DNA of 64,000 bases, taken from positions 2,232,001 to 2,296,000 of the forward strand of contig CBDBJR010000002.1 of the NCBI GenBank assembly GCA_965206445.1, in the 5' to 3' direction. This document shows, piece by piece, positions 51,124 to 60,625 of the stretch (positions are counted from its first letter, which is position 1; every line of letters starts with the position of its first letter). The position numbers and the translations under genes were made by a program. The notes under the pieces are model-generated. The model was not told the origin of the DNA. It worked only from the letters and a program-made list of their open reading frames with translations, and ran no database searches. The DNA comes from CBDBJR01 sp965206445. GTDB lineage: Bacteria; Pseudomonadota; Gammaproteobacteria; Arenicellales; Poriferihabitantaceae.

Positions 51124-52893
51124 ATGAGCACAACCGTGGATATTCTGGTGCCCGATCTGGGCGATTTCAGCGACGTCCCGGTGGTGGAGATACTGGTTAA
51201 GGCGGGGGATGCAATCCGCCCGGAAGCCCCGATTGTGGTGCTCGAAAGCGACAAGGCAACGATAGAAATCCCCAGCACGCACGCCGGGGTTGTCGACACG
51301 ATTCAGGTGCGCGTCGGCGACCGGGTGTCGCAGGGCAGCATCCTGCTCAGTCTGTCTGCCGAGCCGCCCGAGGACGGCGGTAGCCCGGCGGCGGAGGCGA
51401 ATCAAACGACTGTCGCACCCCCGGTCGAGCCGCCCCCATCCCCGCGGCCAACCGCCGCCGACGCGCGCCCGATAGCGTCCGATCAACACGCCCAGTTGCT
51501 GGTGCTGGGCGCCGGCCCGGGCGGCTATACCGCCGCCTTTCGGGCCGCCGATCTGGGGTTGAGTGTGGTCCTGGTCGAGCGCTACGACGCCATCGGCGGG
51601 GTGTGCCTGAATGTCGGCTGCATTCCGTCAAAAGCGCTGCTGCACATCGCCGGCGTGATTCAGGAAAACCAGGCGGCCGCCGCCGCCGGGCTCACCTTTC
51701 AACCGCCGCAGATCGATTTATCGCGGCTGCGGGAGTGGAAATCCGGGGTCGTCAAGCGGCTTACCGGCGGGCTGGCCGGGCTGGCGAAAAAACGCAGCGT
51801 GGCGGTTGTCCGCGGCCGCGGCGAATTTACCTCGGCGCATTCGATTGCCGTCGATTGCGACGGCAAAAAAACCGTCATCTCGTTCGATCAGGCGATTATT
51901 GCCGCCGGCTCCCGACCGGTCAGGCCGCCCGCTTTCCCGGGCGACGACCCGCGGGTGATGGATTCTACCGGCGCCCTGGCGCTGGCCGACATCCCGCAGA
52001 AGTTGCTGATTGTCGGCGGCGGCATCATCGGCCTGGAAATGGCCACGGTCTATCAGGCGCTGGGCAGTCGGATCAGCGTGGTGGAAATGCTGCCGGATTT
52101 AATGGCCGGCGCCGACCCGGATCTGGTCAAACCGCTGAGAAAACAGATCGACCGCCAATACGAGCACATCTGGACCGACACCAGAGTCACCGCGATGCAG
52201 GCGCAAAAAAATGGCATCAAGGTCAGTTTCGCAGGCCCGCAGGCGCCGGCCAATATGCGCTTCGACCGGGTGCTGGTCGCCGTCGGCAGAGCGCCCAACG
52301 GGCTGTCGATTGGCGCCGCTGCGGCCGGGATCAACGTGACCGGGCACGGCTTGATTGAAGTCGACCGGCAAATGCGCACCAACCAGCCGCATATATTTGC
52401 GATCGGCGACATTGTCGGACAGCCGATGCTGGCGCACAAAGCGGTGCATGAAGGCAAAGTGGCGGCCGAGGTGGCGGCCGGGCTGAACAGCAGTTTCGAT
52501 GCCGCGGTTATCCCGTCGGTCGCCTATACCCATCCCGAGGTCGCCTGGGTCGGGGTGACCGAAACCGAGGCCAAAGCGGCGGCACTCGACTACGGCAAAG
52601 GTGTATTTCCCTGGGCTGCCAGCGGCCGCTCGCTGAGTCAGGGCAGCGGTGTGGGCATGACCAAACTGCTGTTCGACCGCGCAACCGATCGCCTCATCGG
52701 CGCCGGCATCGTCGGCAGCCATGCCGGTGATTTGATTGCCGAGGCTGCATTGGCGATCGAAATGCACGCCGACGCACAGGACATCGGGCTCACCATCCAT
52801 CCCCATCCGACGCTGGCGGAAACCCTTGGCTTTGCCGCCGAGGTGTTTGAGGGCACGATTACCGATCTGTATCTGCCGAAAAAAGGCAAATAG
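51124..52893 (+). CDS. lpd: Dihydrolipoamide dehydrogenase (E3) with fused N-terminal lipoyl domain
   Basis: 589 residues, about 110 longer than plain E3. The extra N-terminus is a lipoyl domain (ESDKATIEIPS near residue 41) joined by a Pro-rich linker. The E3 part has FAD motif VLGAGPGGYTAAFRAADLG, redox disulfide GGVCLNVGCIPSK near 159, NAD motif VGGGIIGLEMATVYQALG and the catalytic HPHPTLAE near 559. This fused form occurs in several beta- and gammaproteobacterial PDH operons. ATG is 36 bases after aceF. Confidence 0.95.
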   Translation: MSTTVDILVPDLGDFSDVPVVEILVKAGDAIRPEAPIVVLESDKATIEIPSTHAGVVDTIQVRVGDRVSQGSILLSLSAEPPEDGGSPAAEANQTTVAPPVEPPPSPRPTAADARPIASDQHAQLLVLGAGPGGYTAAFRAADLGLSVVLVERYDAIGGVCLNVGCIPSKALLHIAGVIQENQAAAAAGLTFQPPQIDLSRLREWKSGVVKRLTGGLAGLAKKRSVAVVRGRGEFTSAHSIAVDCDGKKTVISFDQAIIAAGSRPVRPPAFPGDDPRVMDSTGALALADIPQKLLIVGGGIIGLEMATVYQALGSRISVVEMLPDLMAGADPDLVKPLRKQIDRQYEHIWTDTRVTAMQAQKNGIKVSFAGPQAPANMRFDRVLVAVGRAPNGLSIGAAAAGINVTGHGLIEVDRQMRTNQPHIFAIGDIVGQPMLAHKAVHEGKVAAEVAAGLNSSFDAAVIPSVAYTHPEVAWVGVTETEAKAAALDYGKGVFPWAASGRSLSQGSGVGMTKLLFDRATDRLIGAGIVGSHAGDLIAEAALAIEMHADAQDIGLTIHPHPTLAETLGFAAEVFEGTITDLYLPKKGK

Positions 52894-52998
52894 CGAATAC
52901 ACCGTCATCGGCGCAACCGGCCGGCGCAATCGGCCAGAGTCGAGCTGGCCGACGCCCAATAGCCCGGCAGGCGGTTGCCGTACTTTTGCCAACCGCTT

Positions 52999-54191
52999 AT
53001 GGCCCCTGCCAACCCGACCGATAGCGCCCGATTGACCATTGGCTTGGTGCGGGCGAGGTATCGGGCGACAACCTCGGCGCACCGCTGATACGGGCGATAA
53101 AACGCCGCCATCCGCATACCCGGTTTATCGGCATCGGCGGGCCGGCGATGATAGCCGAGGGGATGGAGTCCTGGGTTGACCTCAATCGCCTGGCGGTCAA
53201 CGGTTTTGTCGAGCCGCTGAAACGCTTGCCCAGGCTGTTGAAAATATGGCGGACGGTGGACGCCGGTATGCGCGCCGCCCGGCCCGATTGTTTTGTCGGC
53301 ATTGACTTCAATTTATTCAACCTGCTGCTGGAAGGCCGATTGCGCCGGTACGGCATAAAAACCGCCCACTATGTGTCGCCGACGGTCTGGGCGTGGCGCG
53401 CCGGGCGGATAAAAAAGATACGCCGCAGCGTGGATCTGATGCTGACCCTGTATCCGTTTGAAACCGCGATTTATGCCCGGCACGGGGTGGCCGTGAAATT
53501 TGTCGGCCATCCGAAAGCACGCGAGATCAGCCCGGATGAAGGGCGGCGCGGTCAGGCTGCGGCGCGCGCGCGGTTGAACTGCGCGAATGGCGATACGATT
53601 GTTGCCATCCTGCCGGGCAGCCGCCGCAGTGAGGTCGATTTTTCCGGGCCGGACTTTCTGGCGGCGGCCGGGTTGATCGCCGCGGCAAAACCCGGGTGCC
53701 GCTTTCTGGTCGCCTCGGCCAATCCGGCCACCACGCGGCAAATTGAAAAAATACGCCGCGCGCTGGCGCCGGGGCCGGGGCCGGATATGCGTGTGATCGA
53801 AGGCCGGTCAATCGAGGTGATGACGGCGGCGGACGTGGTGCTGGTCAATTCGGGCACCGCGACCCTCGAGGCGATGCTGCTGAAAAAGCCGATGGTGATG
53901 TCGTATCGGACCGGCAGAGTTACCTACGCCATCATGTCCAAAATGGTCACCACGCAGTTTTTCGCGTTGCCCAATATCCTCGCCGGCAGGCAATTGATCC
54001 CCGAGCTGCTGCAGGACGCCGCCACGCCGAGCGCCCTGTCGGCGGCGGTCATTCAGATGTCCGAGGCACCCGTACGGGCGCAGTTGGAGGCGGAATTCGA
54101 ACGGATTCACCAGCAGCTCAGAGCGCGTAGCGACGATGACGCCGCCGACGCGATTGTGCAATTGGCCGGGCGGGCAGACAGCCCGGCCTGA
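52999..54191 (+). CDS. lpxB: Lipid-A-disaccharide synthase LpxB, apparent -1 frameshift
   Basis: Glycosyltransferase forming the lipid A disaccharide. From 53049 the frame gives AGEVSGDNLGAPLIRAIKRR and continues with conserved HYVSPTVWAWR, LPGSRRSEV and VNSGTATLEAML to 54191. The expected preceding residues (RLTIGLV) occur in another frame, from ATG 52999 to 53049. One missing base near gtgcgggcg at 53047-53052 explains this; in the downstream frame a TAG sits at 53022. The in-frame ATG at 53148 would lose about 50 residues including the AGExSGD motif. Either a sequencing error or a real lesion. Confidence 0.82.
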
Positions 54192-54210
54192 ACCGCCGCC
54201 AGCCGCACTG

Positions 54211-54402
54211 TCAGATAAACGTCTGGCCGATCTCGAAATCGAACACCTGGTCCAGACGCAATTCCCGGATCAGCTGATCGACGGCTTGCTGGCCGTGCTC
54301 TCTGGCCACTTCGGCGAGTATCAGTTGGGTCGCATGGCGGTTGTATGCGCCGCCAAAATCAACTTGAACCTGCAGGCGTTCACGCGCCTTGTCCAGCGTC
54401 AT
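54211..54402 (-). CDS. Conserved small hypothetical protein
   Basis: 63 residues (VQVDFGGAYNRHATQLILAE, then EHGQQAVDQLIRELRLDQVF). It resembles a small conserved gammaproteobacterial family without assigned function. ATG 54402 is preceded by GAGAGGGG. It lies 31 bases after pfp on the same strand, so it is probably the last gene of that operon. Confidence 0.75.
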   Translation of the reverse strand: MTLDKARERLQVQVDFGGAYNRHATQLILAEVAREHGQQAVDQLIRELRLDQVFDFEIGQTFI

Positions 54403-54433
54403 TTTTCCCCTCTCTGCCGGGCTGCATCCGCAC

Positions 54434-55690
54434 TCACAGCCGAAACCCGGCCAGCTTCTTCTTCACCGCCCGGTTTTTCAAGCGCACGTAATCCGGCAGG
54501 CCATCCCGGTATGGCGGGTACGCTTCGCCTTTGATCAGGGGGGTGAGGTAGGCGCGGCAGGCGCGCGTGATGCCGAAGCCGTCGCGGCTGATCCAGCGTC
54601 GCGGCAGCGGCTTTTCAACGTTGGCAACCCGTCCCAGCCGCACGGCACGAATTTTCCAGCGGTAAGGGCGGTCGTTGGTGCGGACGATTGCCGGCATCAC
54701 CGCCGTATCCCCGCGCACCGCCATCTCCACTGCCGCCCGGCCGACCGCGTATGCCTGTTCAACATCGGTTTTCGAGGCAATGTGCCGAGCCGCACGCTGT
54801 AGATAATCGGCCACCGCCCAATGGCATTTGCACTTCAGCTGCCGCTCGATCATCTGCGCCACCAGCGGCGCCACCCCGCCCAATTGGGCATGGCCGAAAG
54901 CGTCCACCCGGCCCTGCTGACTCAGAAACCGCCCATTGCGGTCGCGCACCCCCTCGGACACGACGACCGAAGCGTAGCCGTATTGGCGCAGCTTGTCCCG
55001 CACCTGCGCCAGGAATTGACGGCGGTCGAAGGCGATCTCGGGAAACAGGACGATGATCGGCAGGTCGTGCCGTTCATCCGCCGCCAGCGCACCGGCGGCG
55101 GCAATCCAGCCGGCATGCCGTCCCATGACTTCCAGCACGAACACCTTGGTCGAGGTTTTCGCCATCGAGGCGACGTCCAGGCTGGCTTCGCGGGTCGAGA
55201 CGGCGATGTATTTGGCGACCGACCCAAAGCCGGGGCAGTTGTCGGTCACCGGCAGGTCGTTGTCGACGGTTTTGGGAATATGAATGGCCTGGAGCGGATA
55301 TTTTAACCGCCGGCAGAACTGCGCGATTTTCAGGCAGGTGTCGGCGGAATCACCGCCGCCGTTATAGAAAAAACAGCCGATGTTGTGCGCGGCAAAAACC
55401 GCCATCAAACGCTCATAATGGCGCCGGTCTGCCTGCACGTCCGGCAGTTTGTAGCGGCATGAGCCAAACGCACCGGCCGGCGTGTGGCATAAGCCGCGGA
55501 TCACGCGGGCGGATTCTGTCGAGGTGTCGATCAGGTCTTCGGTCAGCGCGCCGATAATGCCGTTGTGCCCGGCGTACAGCTTGCCGATTTTATCGCTGTG
55601 CGCGCGCGCGGTTTCTATCACCCCGGCGGCGGTGGCGTTAATCACCGCGGTCACGCCGCCGGACTGGGCATAAAACGCGTTTTTCTTCAT
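54434..55690 (-). CDS. pfp: PPi-dependent 6-phosphofructokinase
   Basis: 418 residues. The phosphofructokinase core has NGGGDSADTC near residue 100 and PKTVDNDLPVTDNCPGFGS near 128, where the Asp after GGGD and the Lys of PKTVDND mark PPi use rather than ATP. MGRHAGWIAAAGALA follows. The reversible PPi enzyme works in glycolysis or gluconeogenesis and, in some autotrophs and methanotrophs, on sedoheptulose phosphates. ATG 55690 overlaps the preceding stop (ATGA). Confidence 0.9.
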   Translation of the reverse strand: MKKNAFYAQSGGVTAVINATAAGVIETARAHSDKIGKLYAGHNGIIGALTEDLIDTSTESARVIRGLCHTPAGAFGSCRYKLPDVQADRRHYERLMAVFAAHNIGCFFYNGGGDSADTCLKIAQFCRRLKYPLQAIHIPKTVDNDLPVTDNCPGFGSVAKYIAVSTREASLDVASMAKTSTKVFVLEVMGRHAGWIAAAGALAADERHDLPIIVLFPEIAFDRRQFLAQVRDKLRQYGYASVVVSEGVRDRNGRFLSQQGRVDAFGHAQLGGVAPLVAQMIERQLKCKCHWAVADYLQRAARHIASKTDVEQAYAVGRAAVEMAVRGDTAVMPAIVRTNDRPYRWKIRAVRLGRVANVEKPLPRRWISRDGFGITRACRAYLTPLIKGEAYPPYRDGLPDYVRLKNRAVKKKLAGFRL

Positions 55691-56064
55691 TCGCCGCTCA
55701 ACGTGGCGCCGGTAGAGCCGGAGACCACGCCGCGACTTTCGCGTTCGTGATCGGCCTGCACCTGCAACACGGCGGCCACACATTCGAGCAGGTCGTGATA
55801 TTCGTCGATGCCGGTGCCATACTGCTCATGGGGGGTATAGAAAAACTGCGTGCGGTAGCGAAACCGGCCGAGTTTGAGCAGCACGAAATTGGCCTGCCGC
55901 TGATGCCAGAATACGGTTGGGCAGGACGTGGTTTGCGGGTCGTCCGGATGCAGCAGAATATCGCTATCGGCGAGGTGGATTTCCACCTGCTGCTGGTAGC
56001 GCTCCACCAGCGTTTGACGGATAATGTCAATTTCGGCGTCGGTAAAATCACTGCCTGAGGGCAT
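55687..56064 (-). CDS. Conserved hypothetical protein upstream of pfp
   Basis: 125 residues (FTDAEIDIIRQTLVERY, DSDILLHPDDPQTTSCPTVF, FRYRTQFFYTPHEQYGTGID, LQVQADHERES). No signal peptide or membrane helix. I know no function. It is coupled to pfp by ATGA, suggesting a related role. ATG 56064 is chosen as the start of the conserved part; the frame is open to 56199. Confidence 0.75.
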   Translation of the reverse strand: MPSGSDFTDAEIDIIRQTLVERYQQQVEIHLADSDILLHPDDPQTTSCPTVFWHQRQANFVLLKLGRFRYRTQFFYTPHEQYGTGIDEYHDLLECVAAVLQVQADHERESRGVVSGSTGATLSGE

Positions 56065-56204
56065 TAGGGAACCTGATTGATCACGGATGGCGGCATTGTA
56101 CACCCGATTGCGCGGTTTGTTCCAGCCCCCGGCCCGGTCGTTGTATGGGCCCGGCGACCCGGTGCGGCCGGCGACCGGAAATGCGAAACTAATGTCCAAT
56201 CGAC

Positions 56205-56233
56205 TTGAAACTCACCGCCAAAAAGGGTAGATT
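56205..56233 (+). promoter_or_regulatory. Probable sigma70 promoter of rpmH
   Basis: -35 TTGAAA (56205-56210), 17-base spacer, -10 TAGATT (56228-56233), about 64 bases before the rpmH ATG. Good spacing and a position usual for rpmH promoters. Confidence 0.55.
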
Positions 56234-56296
56234 ACCTCGTTTTTATTTGGCCCTTGATCGTCATGGGTCGAACCACGACTACCCAGGCAAGCGGCG

Positions 56297-56431
56297 ATGA
56301 AACGTACCTTCCAACCAAGTGAATTAAAGCGTAAGAGAACCCACGGTTTCCGGGAACGCATGCGGACCCGCGGCGGGCGGGCGATAATCAGCGCACGCCG
56401 GGCCAAACGTCGGACGCGGCTGAGTGCCTGA
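56297..56431 (+). CDS. rpmH: 50S ribosomal protein bL34
   Basis: 44 residues, MKRTFQPSELKRKRTHGFRE followed by an Arg-rich end, the standard bL34. Immediately upstream of rnpA, the universal arrangement. No dnaA gene or DnaA-box cluster is seen on the left side, so the replication origin is probably elsewhere. Confidence 0.95.
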   Translation: MKRTFQPSELKRKRTHGFRERMRTRGGRAIISARRAKRRTRLSA

Positions 56432-56517
56432 GGTCGGCAGATATCGACCGACCGACGCCGATAGCGGATGGCACCGGCGCATTCGGTACGCTGCGGTCGC
56501 GCTTTCGCCCTCGAATC

Positions 56518-56922
56518 GTGTCACACCCAACGACAATAGCGGCAGCGGCGGCGCAGCCGGAGGCGGCGGAGCGAACGACGTTTGGGCGCCATTGCCGGCT
56601 GCTGAGCAGTGCGCAATACCGCACCGTGCTGGCCCAGCGGCAGATTTATCACGGTCGGTATATTCGCCTGCACGCCTGTCGCAATCCGTTATCGCATCCG
56701 CGTCTGGGGCTGATAGTATCGAAAAAGGTGAGCAAACGTGCGGTCGAACGCAATCGGATCAAGCGCCAGGTGCGCGCCTCTTTTCGGCTGCATCGCTGCC
56801 GGTTGGCCGCTGTCGACTTCATCGTCGCCGCCAAGCCCGGCGCCGAGCGGGCCACCAACGCCGTGCTGCGGGTTGAGATCGACCGGCTATGGTCCAGGGC
56901 ACAGCGCCTATGCGACAACTGA
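56518..56922 (+). CDS. rnpA: Ribonuclease P protein component
   Basis: 134 residues. Protein subunit that assists the RNase P ribozyme in tRNA 5' maturation. Family core RLGLIVSKKVSKRAVERNRI and KRQVRASFR around residues 62-90. The GTG at 56518 is the only start ahead of the conserved FGRHCRLLSSAQYRTVL; it leaves an 86-base gap after rpmH and about 20 non-conserved N-terminal residues. Confidence 0.92.
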   Translation: MSHPTTIAAAAAQPEAAERTTFGRHCRLLSSAQYRTVLAQRQIYHGRYIRLHACRNPLSHPRLGLIVSKKVSKRAVERNRIKRQVRASFRLHRCRLAAVDFIVAAKPGAERATNAVLRVEIDRLWSRAQRLCDN

Positions 56923-57191
56923 TCGTCGTACTGCTGCGGGGGTATCGGTTGCTGATCAGCCCGTGGCTCGGCCCGAATTGCCGTTTTTATCCGAGCTGCT
57001 CCGACTATGCCATACAGGCGGTGACGCAACACGGGGCAGTGGCGGGCGCCTGGCTGACGCTGAAAAGAATCGGCCGCTGTCGGCCGGGATGCGCGTATGG
57101 TCTCGACCCGGTGCCCCGCCCCGGGTATCGGGCACAACGCCGGCCCGGAACCGCGGCGAATGCTCCGGCCTGTAGCCGGTGCGGGCAATAA
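56910..57191 (+). CDS. yidD: Membrane protein insertion efficiency factor YidD
   Basis: 93 residues. Core: LLRGYRLLISPWLGPNCRFY, then PSCSDYAIQAVTQHGAVAG and a Cys-containing CRPGCAYGLDPVP (more often CHPW..GGYDPVP). ATG 56910 overlaps the rnpA end by 13 bases; an upstream GTG (56889) is not favoured. It acts with YidC, two genes on in the usual cluster. Confidence 0.9.
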   Translation: MRQLIVVLLRGYRLLISPWLGPNCRFYPSCSDYAIQAVTQHGAVAGAWLTLKRIGRCRPGCAYGLDPVPRPGYRAQRRPGTAANAPACSRCGQ

Positions 57192-57334
57192 CGGTCACGC
57201 CGATGTTGATCCAATAGACAGTGGTCCATCCGGTCGCCAACCACACCGCCGGGCGGTGGCCAGCCGCCCTTCCCGTTCGAGGCGGCGGGTACGTACCGGC
57301 GTATAACCAACCTCACTGAACAAAAAACGCATCC

Positions 57335-59023
57335 ATGGAAATTCAAAGGCTCCTGTTATTCGGCTCACTGGCCGTGGTATTGATGTTGATCTGGCAGTCG
57401 TGGGGGGATTTTCAGCAGCAGCGCCTTGATGCGCAACCCTCGGTAACGGCGCTGCCGCCGGGTCAGGAGGCCGTACCGTCCGCCCCCGAGATCGATTCGG
57501 AGCTCCCCGCTGCGCCCACCGAAGCCGGACTCAGCAACAGTCCGGTGGATCTGGATGGCGCATCGCCGCCGACCGACCAGCAGCAATTGATCAACATCAC
57601 CACCGATTTGCTGCACGCACAAATCGACCCGCACGGCGGCGACCTGGTCAGGGTGGAATTGCTCAAGCACCCGGTCAACGTGGATACGCCGGAGCAGCCT
57701 TTTGTCCTGATGAGTCGCGATCAGACCGATCTGTTTGTCGCGCAAAGCGGCCTGGTCGGCCCGCCCGGCAGAGCGTATCCGAACCACAATATCGACTACA
57801 CCGCCGAACGCGGCGACTACCGCCTGCAGGGCGATGAGGCGTTGTCGGTGGCGCTGCGCTGGACAGCGCCCGATGGTGTGATTTATGACAAGATTTTTCA
57901 CTTTAAGCGGGACAGCTACCGTATCGACCTCGAGTTCAGGGTCAACAACCAAAGCGACACCGCCTGGCTCGGTTTTATTTACGGGCAGCTCAAACAGACC
58001 GAACGTACGCAGCCGGGGTCGCAGGGGTTTCTTGGCCGCCTGCCGAGCTACAACGGTGCCGCAATTTATACCGCCGAACAAAAATACGACAAAATCGATT
58101 ATGGCGAAATCCGGGAAAGCGACCTCGATCTGGCGACCGAAGCGGGCTGGGTGGCCATGCTGCAACACTACTTTGTCTCCGCCTGGCTGCCGACCGGGTC
58201 GGCCTCCTATCAACTGTATACCGGCATCAACACCGCCACCGCCAACCCGCAGTACCGGGTCGGCTACAAAGCCGCCCAGCCGGTCAATATCGAGCCGGGC
58301 CAGCGCGATGTCATCCGGACCGCTTTGTTCGTTGGCCCAAAAGAGCAGAGCCGGCTGGATCAACAAAACGTCGAAGGGTTGAAATTGACGGTGGATTACG
58401 GCTGGCTGACCCCGGTGGCGGATCCGCTGTTCTGGCTGTTGAACCACATCCACAAGCTGGTGCAAAACTGGGGCTGGGCAATCATCCTGCTGACGATGCT
58501 GGTCAAACTGATTTTTCTGCCGCTATCTGCCGCCAGCTACCGGTCGATGGCGAAAATGAAAAAGCTGCAACCGCGCTTGCAGACCCTCAAGGAGCGCTAC
58601 GGCGCCGACAAGCAGAAATTCCAGCAGGAAATGATGAAGCTGTACAAGGCCGAAAAAGTCAACCCGGCCGGCGGCTGCCTGCCTATTGTCGTGCAGATCC
58701 CGGTGTTCATTGCGCTGTATTGGGTATTGCTGGAGAGCGTCGAGTTGCGCCAGGCCGCATTCATACTGTGGCTGAATGATCTGTCACTGCCCGACCCGTA
58801 TTTCGTGCTGCCGGTCATTATGGGGCTATCCATGCTGGCCCAGCAATGGCTGAATCCGGCGCCGATGGACCCGATACAAAAAAAGGTCATGATGGCGATG
58901 CCGATCGTATTTACCGTTTTCTTCCTCTGGTTTCCCGCCGGGCTGGTGCTTTACTGGGTGGTCAACAACTTGCTCTCCATTGCACAGCAGTACTATATCT
59001 CCAGAAAATATCAAGCCGCCTGA
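57335..59023 (+). CDS. yidC: Membrane protein insertase YidC
   Basis: 562 residues. N-terminal membrane helix (5-21), large periplasmic P1 domain (about 60-340), then the five-helix insertase core (about 360-555) with GGCLPIVVQIPVFIALYWVL and the positively charged coiled loop (AKMKKLQPRLQTLKERYGAD). Inserts respiratory and other inner-membrane proteins. The 143-base spacer after yidD holds nothing recognisable. Confidence 0.96.
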   Translation: MEIQRLLLFGSLAVVLMLIWQSWGDFQQQRLDAQPSVTALPPGQEAVPSAPEIDSELPAAPTEAGLSNSPVDLDGASPPTDQQQLINITTDLLHAQIDPHGGDLVRVELLKHPVNVDTPEQPFVLMSRDQTDLFVAQSGLVGPPGRAYPNHNIDYTAERGDYRLQGDEALSVALRWTAPDGVIYDKIFHFKRDSYRIDLEFRVNNQSDTAWLGFIYGQLKQTERTQPGSQGFLGRLPSYNGAAIYTAEQKYDKIDYGEIRESDLDLATEAGWVAMLQHYFVSAWLPTGSASYQLYTGINTATANPQYRVGYKAAQPVNIEPGQRDVIRTALFVGPKEQSRLDQQNVEGLKLTVDYGWLTPVADPLFWLLNHIHKLVQNWGWAIILLTMLVKLIFLPLSAASYRSMAKMKKLQPRLQTLKERYGADKQKFQQEMMKLYKAEKVNPAGGCLPIVVQIPVFIALYWVLLESVELRQAAFILWLNDLSLPDPYFVLPVIMGLSMLAQQWLNPAPMDPIQKKVMMAMPIVFTVFFLWFPAGLVLYWVVNNLLSIAQQYYISRKYQAA

Positions 59024-60392
59024 CGCCGACGAGGCCGCTGCCGTCTCTGCCGACCGCGGCGACACGATCGTCGCCCCGGCCACGCCCGCCGGCCGGGGCG
59101 GCATCAGTATTGTCCGTCTCTCCGGCGGGCAGGCGGCGGCAATCGCCACCCGGTTTGTCGGTCGGCTGCCGTCGCCGCGGGTGGCCGGATTGCGTGATTT
59201 TGCCGCCGCCGACGGGCTGATAATAGACCGCGGGCTGGTGCTGTTCTTTCCCGCGCCCAACAGCTATAGCGGTGAAGAGATGATTGAACTGCATGCCCAC
59301 GGCAGCCCCATGGTTGTGCAGATGCTGATCAAACGCTGCCTGTCGCTGGGCGCCCGGCTGGCGCGGCCCGGCGAGTTCAGTGAACGCGCATTTCTCAACG
59401 GGCGTTTGGATCTCGCGCAGGCCGAGGCAGTGGCCGATTTGATTGAAAGCGGTACCGAAGCTGCGGCCCGGGCAGCGGTCAATTCGCTCAAAGGCGACTT
59501 TTCCGAGCGCATTTTCCGGCTGGTCGAACAGGTCACCGAATTGCGGGTGTTTGTCGAAGCGGCGCTGGATTTCACCGAGGAGGAAATCGATTTTCTCAGC
59601 ACCGCGGATATTGCACGGCGGCTGACGGCGATGCAATCCGAATTCGATTCACTGCGCGACGCGAGCAAGACCGGGCAGTTGATGCGTGACGGCTTCAAAG
59701 TGGCGCTGGCGGGATTGCCCAATGTCGGCAAATCGAGCCTGTTCAATGCCCTATCGAGGCAGCAGCGCGCCATCGTCAGCACCATTCCCGGCACCACTCG
59801 CGACCTGCTGGTCGAGCATCTGGATGTGAACGGCTTGCCGGTGGAATTGGTAGACACCGCCGGCCTGCGGCCGGGCCGGGACGAAATCGAGCGCGAAGGC
59901 ATACAGCGTGCGCGCAATGCCATCGCGGCCGCCCATTTGGTTTTATTGGTGGTGGACGATGCCGATGCGGACGCGGACGCACTGGCCGCACTCAAGGCCG
60001 AGCTGGCCGATGCGGCTCAGCTGTGCCTGGTCAGAAACAAAATCGACCTGACCGGGCGCCCGCCGGGGCGGCTGAATGCGGCCGGCGGGGTGGCCTTATC
60101 GGCCAAAACCGGCGCCGGCCTGGCGCTGTTACTGCACACTATCCAGACCACGGCCGGCTATCGCTCGCCCGAGGAAAGCGGTTTTATTGCCCGCCAGCGG
60201 CATATCGACGCGCTGGACCGAGCGGCCCGGCACCTGCAGGCCGGCCTGGTGCATGCGAGCCGCCTCGAGACCGCTGAATTATTGGCGGAGGAGATGGCGG
60301 CCTGCCAGAAAGCGCTTGGAGAAATCACCGGCGACATCAGCAGTGATGCGCTGTTAGGGCATATATTCGGCACTTTTTGTGTCGGCAAATAA
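58980..60392 (+). CDS. mnmE: tRNA uridine-5-carboxymethylaminomethyl(34) synthesis GTPase MnmE
   Basis: 470 residues. Acts with MnmG to modify the wobble U34. N-terminal folate-binding domain (DTIVAPATPAGRGGISIVRL), G domain with GLPNVGKSSLFN near residue 246, DTAGLRPGRDEIE and RNKIDLTG, and the C-terminal FCVGK with catalytic Cys. The only standard start ahead of the conserved N-terminus is TTG 58980, placing 44 bases inside yidC. Its partner mnmG lies 3.2 kb downstream beyond two inserted genes. Confidence 0.95.
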   Translation: MHSSTISPENIKPPDADEAAAVSADRGDTIVAPATPAGRGGISIVRLSGGQAAAIATRFVGRLPSPRVAGLRDFAAADGLIIDRGLVLFFPAPNSYSGEEMIELHAHGSPMVVQMLIKRCLSLGARLARPGEFSERAFLNGRLDLAQAEAVADLIESGTEAAARAAVNSLKGDFSERIFRLVEQVTELRVFVEAALDFTEEEIDFLSTADIARRLTAMQSEFDSLRDASKTGQLMRDGFKVALAGLPNVGKSSLFNALSRQQRAIVSTIPGTTRDLLVEHLDVNGLPVELVDTAGLRPGRDEIEREGIQRARNAIAAAHLVLLVVDDADADADALAALKAELADAAQLCLVRNKIDLTGRPPGRLNAAGGVALSAKTGAGLALLLHTIQTTAGYRSPEESGFIARQRHIDALDRAARHLQAGLVHASRLETAELLAEEMAACQKALGEITGDISSDALLGHIFGTFCVGK

Positions 60393-60625
60393 GGCGCTGG
60401 CGCGGGTGCCAATGCACCCCGGCACGGCGCGCGCGCAACCCGGGCGGGCAGCTCGACAGCCGACGCCGGCGGATGCATAATGCCCGCAATCCGCCGGATA
60501 CGAAGCCAGATGATCGCGGATAAATTCAGGCCCAATGCCGCTATGCAGTTGGAAACATAGGTGGTACAGTTCAGGGTTGGAGATGCAGGCGTACCCGCAT
60601 CGCGTATTTCGTTACGGTGAGAATC

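Noticed and set aside
52894..52998. A small gene between lpd and lpxB
   Set aside because: Only short frames without ribosome sites; the sequence looks like an ordinary spacer.
56065..56296. Replication origin next to rpmH
   Set aside because: No dnaA gene and no cluster of DnaA boxes; only a normal promoter is seen.
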